Shown piece by piece: positions 40,507-44,030 of a DNA stretch of 44,030 nt (within the stretch, counting starts at the first letter, position 1; every line of letters starts with the position of its first letter). A model generated the notes under the pieces. That model searched no databases, was not told the DNA's origin, and worked only from the letters and a program-made list of their open reading frames with translations. The DNA comes from an uncultured Campylobacter sp. Lineage in GTDB: Bacteria > Actinomycetota > Actinomycetes > Mycobacteriales > Mycobacteriaceae. The stretch lies in assembly GCA_946221035.1 (NCBI GenBank), contig CAMIME010000016.1:1-44030 (forward strand), written 5' to 3'. The position numbers were made by a program, and so were the translations under genes.

Positions 40507-40992
40507 ATGACTGACACCACACAACTTGCGCCGGGCGACGCGGCCCCCGCGTTCACCCTGACCAACGACCGCGGCGAGGCCGTCTCGCTTTCGGACTTCG
40601 CCGGCTCCCGCGTCATCGTCTACTTCTACCCCAAAGCCAACACCCCGGGCTGCACCACCGAAGCCTGCGACTTCACCGAGAGCTTCTCGCTTTTCGACGA
40701 CGCAAGCGTCACCATCCTCGGCATCAGCCCCGACCAACCAGAAGCACTCGCGAAGTTCCGCGCCGACCACGACCTGAAAGTGGAACTACTCTCCGACCCC
40801 TCCAAGGAGACCCTTTCCGCCTACGGCGCCTTCGGCGAGAAGAAGAACTACGGCAAGGTGATCCAGGGCGTGATCCGCTCCACGTTTTTGGTGTCGGTGG
40901 GTGAGGATGGCACGGGCACGATCGAGAAGGCCCAGTACAACGTGAAGGCCACCGGGCACGTGAGCCGCATCCTGCGCGACTGGGACATCTAA
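40507..40992 (+). CDS. bcp: Thioredoxin-dependent thiol peroxidase (Bcp/PrxQ)
   Basis: This is a peroxiredoxin that reduces peroxides, 161 residues. APAFTLTNDRGEAVSLSDFAGSRVIVYFYPKANTPGCTTEACDF holds the peroxidatic Cys (PGCT) and the resolving Cys five positions later, the PrxQ arrangement. The conserved Arg is in GVIRSTFLV. The ATG follows a short leader after TAGTGT (40489-40494). The open frame upstream through the DUF3618 gene is spurious. Confidence 0.94.
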   Translation: MTDTTQLAPGDAAPAFTLTNDRGEAVSLSDFAGSRVIVYFYPKANTPGCTTEACDFTESFSLFDDASVTILGISPDQPEALAKFRADHDLKVELLSDPSKETLSAYGAFGEKKNYGKVIQGVIRSTFLVSVGEDGTGTIEKAQYNVKATGHVSRILRDWDI

Positions 40993-41013
40993 CCCCCGAA
41001 GCTCGAAAACGCG

Positions 41014-41053
41014 AAACCCGTCCCCCAGCCTTGCGGCTAGGAGACGGGTTTTC
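41014..41053. terminator. Terminator between bcp and the VaFE protein gene
   Basis: AAACCCGTC (41014-41022) pairs with GACGGGTTT (41043-41051), with a second internal hairpin AGCC/GGCT. TTTT follows on the plus strand; the minus strand has a weaker T-rich stretch, so it may serve both convergent genes. Confidence 0.75.
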
Positions 41054-41075
41054 CCATGCGCCGTACGACGCAGGC

Positions 41076-44030
41076 CTAGATGTAGGCCGGCATCTGCGCG
41101 TCGCGTGCGGTACCGCCAGACGGCACCTGCTGGATCACCGTACGCGGGCTATCCGGTGCAACCGGGTTGCCCTGCGGCTTCGGCGCCGGCGTGGTCGCCG
41201 GGGCCGGGGCAGGCTCCGACGGAGCCGGAGTCGGCTTCGGTGCCGGCTGCGACGAGCCGCCGTTACCGCCGCCGATCAGTGCCGGGATCAGGCCGATACC
41301 CGGAATCAGCAGCAACCACCACAACTTGGAGTCAGAACTGGTCTTGTCCCCCGGAGCCTCCGTGGTCGTCGGCACCGCAGTCGTGGTCGGCGGGACACCG
41401 TTCTCGGTGGACCCCACCGTCTGGTAGTCGTCGTTGATGTCCCTGTGCTCAGCGATAGTGGTCGGCACGCCCGTCGGGTTGTCGTTGCCGTTGCGATCCA
41501 CCTCGGTGGAGGTAATCGTCTCAAAGGCCACGGCTGCTGCCACAACCTCGCCGTCCTTCAGGCCAGTCACCGGGATCTCCACCACAACCTCACCCGCGGC
41601 ACGCTCCGGGGTGAACGTCACGGTGCCGGAGCCCAGCTTGCGACCCTCCTCGTACGGAGCCTTCGCACCGACGCGCTCCATCAGGTCCGCGGTCGCGGTG
41701 TAGGTCTTGCCCGGGACAAGGCCCCAGTACTTGACCACGTCGCGAATCACGGCACCGTTGGTCACCTGCGCGCCCTTGGCAAAGTCCGCGTTGGTGGACA
41801 CACCCGGGACATCCTCAAGCGGGATACCGTTTTCCGCACCCGGGGTGATCACCGTCTGCGAAGCGTCCTCGATGTCGCGGTGCTGCGCAATCGTCACCGG
41901 AACACGGTTACCCGGCTCCAGCGGCTTGCCCTGAGCGTCGACCTCAGTGGACGTCAGCGTCTCAAACGCCACCGCAGCATACACCGGGTTCTTCACCCAG
42001 TCCGCCACCGTGATCTCAACATCCACAGAACCGAAGCCCGCAGCATCAGCCACGAACTCCTTGCGGCCCTGGCCGATCACAGCCTGGTTCTGCTTCGCCA
42101 CCAAATCAGCAGTCAGCGTGTAGGTCTTACCCGGAACCAGGCCCGAGTACTTCACCGTGTCGATCACCTTCGCACCAGCCACTGTCTCCACGGAACCGTC
42201 CGCGAAGTTCGCGTTGGTGCTGATGTACGGCAGCTCGGGCACCGGAGGCGTACCCGGCACCAGCGGGCTACGCACCGTCTGGTTCAGGTCGTTGATGTTC
42301 TTGTGCTCAGCGATCTGGTTGTCGTCGGAGATATCGCCCGGGGTGTCCCCACCAGCGAAGTTCTCCTGGCCGTTGCGGTCAACCTCAGTAGAGGTCAGCG
42401 TCTCAAACGCCACCGCAGCGCGAACCGGGGTGTCGATGCCATCGATCACCGGGATTTCCACCAACACCGTGCCGGTGCCGGTAGCGGATGACTCGAAGGT
42501 TGCCGTGCCCCAGCCGATGACTGCCTCACCGTAGGCGTTCTTGTCAGCCAGGCCGTTGTAGACGTCCTTGCTCACAAGCTCAGCGGACAGCGTGTAGGTG
42601 CGACCCGGAACCAGGCCCTGGTACTTCACCGTATCCACGATGGTCGTACCGGACTTGACCTCCTTGGCACCACCCGCGAAGTCGGCGTTCGTACCAATCT
42701 GCGGCGTCGGGAACCACACCAACCCCGGCACAACCGGAGTAGTCGTGGTCGGCTGCGTCGACGGCACAACCGGAACACTCGGCTGCGGCTGAGTCGGCTC
42801 AGTCGGCTGCGTCGGAGCAGTCGGCACCGTCGGCTCGGTCGTCGGGGTGACCGGCGTCGTCGTCACACAGTGCTCAGGCAGCGTGGTCACCGGAACAGTT
42901 GACTCTGCAACCGTCGTACCCGGCACCGTCGTGCCAGGAACCGTGGTGCCCGGGGTCTCCGGGGTGCCCGGGTTGGTCGTACCCGGAACCGTGGTGTCCG
43001 GAACCGTGGACTCCGCAACCGTCGTCCCCGGCACCGTGCTTACCGTCGTCACCGGCACGCAGTTGTCCGGCGTGGTGGTCGGCGCCACCGGCGCAGTCGG
43101 CGACGTGGTCGGGGTCTTCTCGACCACGAACGTCTGCGCCTTATCCTTCGGATCCTTGTGCTCAATGACCTTCCGGTTGTCCTTCGACGGATCCTTCGGC
43201 GTGCCGTCAGGGTTCGTCGTCGGCTGGTCATTCTCGTCGAGCGGGATTGCCTGCTCGTACACCACGTACGTCGCACCCGCGGTCAGCTCGGTCAGCGTAC
43301 CGAAGTCGACCGTAGCCACACCCGCGCCGGTCTCCGCAGCCACAACATCGGTGAACTTCACCTCGGTCACCGGGGTGACGTTGGCAACCTCGCCCGCCTC
43401 GTTGAACTCAACGAGCTGCAGCTGACCCTCGAAGCGGTACTTGGTACCCGCAACCAGGCCGGAGTAGGTGATCTCGTCCGACACCTGCAGGCCGTTGTTC
43501 ACGTCCTGCTCGGTCACGGTCACCGGCTGACCATCAACGATGGTCCTACCGTTCACCGTCACCTTGGTGTCGATCTTGCCCTCAGGGTTCGACGGCACCA
43601 GCGGCACCACCGGGGTGCTGCTCGGAGCAGTCTCGCTTGTCGACGGCTCCGTCTCCGGCGTCGTCACCTCAGTCGTCGCCTCGGTCGTCACCTCAGTGGT
43701 CGTCACCTCAGTGGTGGTCGGAGCCGACTCAGTGGTCGTGGTCGACTCATCAGTCGTCGGCTCAGCCGGAACCGTAACCGTAGTAGACGCCACCGTAGTC
43801 GTCTTCGTCGTTGTCGACTTAGTCGTTGTCGGCGTGGACGTAGTCGACGTGGTCGACGGTTCAGAATTCGGAGTCGTCTCCGTCACCGATGTCGGCGTCG
43901 GCTCGGACGTCGTCGTCTCAGTGATGGTCGCCTCGGTGGTGGTCGGAGCCGGCTCAGTGGTCGTGGTCGACTCACCAGTCGTCGGCTCAGCCGGAACCGT
44001 AACCGTAGTAGACGCCACCGTAGTCGTCTT
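41076..44030 (-). CDS. VaFE-repeat surface protein, N-terminus cut by window end
   Basis: This is the C-terminal 984 residues of a large Thr/Pro-rich surface protein; the frame is still open at the window end, so start and signal are not visible. From the visible N-side: 75-residue Thr-rich repeats; a first ester-bond-type domain with VVYE (about 145-300); a Pro-Gly-Thr-Thr spacer between two Cys (DNC, EHC); and three T-Q ester-bond domains, each with VAFET(L/I)TSTEVD and a closing QT. After KTSSDSK comes one membrane helix (LWWLLLIPGIGLIPALIGGG) and a 62-residue Pro/Ala tail ending DAQMPAYI. There is no LPXTG, so normal sortase anchoring is not predicted from this sequence. Confidence 0.88.
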   Translation of the reverse strand, partial: KTTTVASTTVTVPAEPTTGESTTTTEPAPTTTEATITETTTSEPTPTSVTETTPNSEPSTTSTTSTPTTTKSTTTKTTTVASTTVTVPAEPTTDESTTTTESAPTTTEVTTTEVTTEATTEVTTPETEPSTSETAPSSTPVVPLVPSNPEGKIDTKVTVNGRTIVDGQPVTVTEQDVNNGLQVSDEITYSGLVAGTKYRFEGQLQLVEFNEAGEVANVTPVTEVKFTDVVAAETGAGVATVDFGTLTELTAGATYVVYEQAIPLDENDQPTTNPDGTPKDPSKDNRKVIEHKDPKDKAQTFVVEKTPTTSPTAPVAPTTTPDNCVPVTTVSTVPGTTVAESTVPDTTVPGTTNPGTPETPGTTVPGTTVPGTTVAESTVPVTTLPEHCVTTTPVTPTTEPTVPTAPTQPTEPTQPQPSVPVVPSTQPTTTTPVVPGLVWFPTPQIGTNADFAGGAKEVKSGTTIVDTVKYQGLVPGRTYTLSAELVSKDVYNGLADKNAYGEAVIGWGTATFESSATGTGTVLVEIPVIDGIDTPVRAAVAFETLTSTEVDRNGQENFAGGDTPGDISDDNQIAEHKNINDLNQTVRSPLVPGTPPVPELPYISTNANFADGSVETVAGAKVIDTVKYSGLVPGKTYTLTADLVAKQNQAVIGQGRKEFVADAAGFGSVDVEITVADWVKNPVYAAVAFETLTSTEVDAQGKPLEPGNRVPVTIAQHRDIEDASQTVITPGAENGIPLEDVPGVSTNADFAKGAQVTNGAVIRDVVKYWGLVPGKTYTATADLMERVGAKAPYEEGRKLGSGTVTFTPERAAGEVVVEIPVTGLKDGEVVAAAVAFETITSTEVDRNGNDNPTGVPTTIAEHRDINDDYQTVGSTENGVPPTTTAVPTTTEAPGDKTSSDSKLWWLLLIPGIGLIPALIGGGNGGSSQPAPKPTPAPSEPAPAPATTPAPKPQGNPVAPDSPRTVIQQVPSGGTARDAQMPAYI
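43714..44030 (-). repeat. 225-bp (75-residue) tandem repeat in the VaFE protein stalk
   Basis: The block around 43714-43806 recurs 225 bp later (43939-44030) with a few base changes, such as GACTCATC versus GACTCACC. The second copy runs off the window, so more copies may exist. It encodes the Thr/Glu/Ser-rich segment beginning TTTVASTTVTVPAEPTT. Confidence 0.8.

Noticed and set aside
41076..41260. LPXTG or NPQTN-type sorting signal at the C-terminus of the VaFE protein
   Set aside because: Reading the whole visible tail shows no such motif; the hydrophobic helix is followed by 62 residues instead of a short basic tail.
42870..43050. CRISPR-like short repeats
   Set aside because: The repeats code in frame for PGTT units of the surface protein; spacing is irregular and no cas genes are present.

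Overview
The window is a GC-rich actinobacterial chromosome segment that fits Corynebacterium. Four things support this. It encodes a mycolate-type reductase (cmrA) directly upstream of orn. It carries the block rpiB, DsbA-like nitroreductase, pepN, glbO, a hypothetical protein, thioesterase, ettA and ssb, which I recall as Rv2465c-Rv2478c in M. tuberculosis. It has a DtxR-like iron box. It encodes VaFE-repeat surface protein and class F sortase genes. No phage, CRISPR array or rRNA is visible. Four tRNA genes are present: Gly (partial), Arg, His and Lys.

Layout. 1-54: 3'-truncated tRNA-Gly on the minus strand. 145-4177: a DUF1542-like protein, then an etfB-etfA-cytochrome b operon whose cytochrome carries three copies of an unnamed motif. 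4216-7728: an efeUOB iron-uptake operon behind a DtxR-like box. 7735-8532: N-formylglutamate amidohydrolase family. 8551-15178: a divergent glycan cluster of five glycosyltransferase-like genes and a WcbI-like gene, fired from one tiny shared promoter. 15179-16387: AAA ATPase/DUF4143 behind a 19-bp inverted repeat. 16450-29176: the conserved housekeeping block, with an HNH protein, metB and mscS inside it, ending in copD-ctaG. 29254-33650: tRNA-Arg, two tiny acidic proteins, an MHS transporter, a membrane protein plus winged-helix regulator behind a compound palindrome, cmrA, orn and tRNA-His. 33650-35490: an AT-richer accessory stretch with a tRNA 3'-end duplication, an inverted-repeat element and a truncated gene. 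35493-41000: OYE oxidoreductase, L,D-transpeptidase, tRNA-Lys, pncA, DUF305, class F sortase, DUF3618 and bcp. 41076-44030: a VaFE-repeat surface protein cut by the window end.

The most pervasive non-coding signal is leaderless initiation. At least fourteen genes have a TANNNT -10 box ending 6-8 nt before the start codon. At two divergent gene pairs the two -10 boxes overlap, giving intergenic regions of only 17 and 24 bp. The best candidates for undescribed biology are the ETF/cytochrome b module with its RGLPRTPGG motif repeats, the glycan cluster with a two-domain (GT-B plus GT-A) enzyme, the four-arm operator before the membrane protein/regulator pair, and the VaFE protein that lacks an LPXTG motif although a sortase gene lies nearby.
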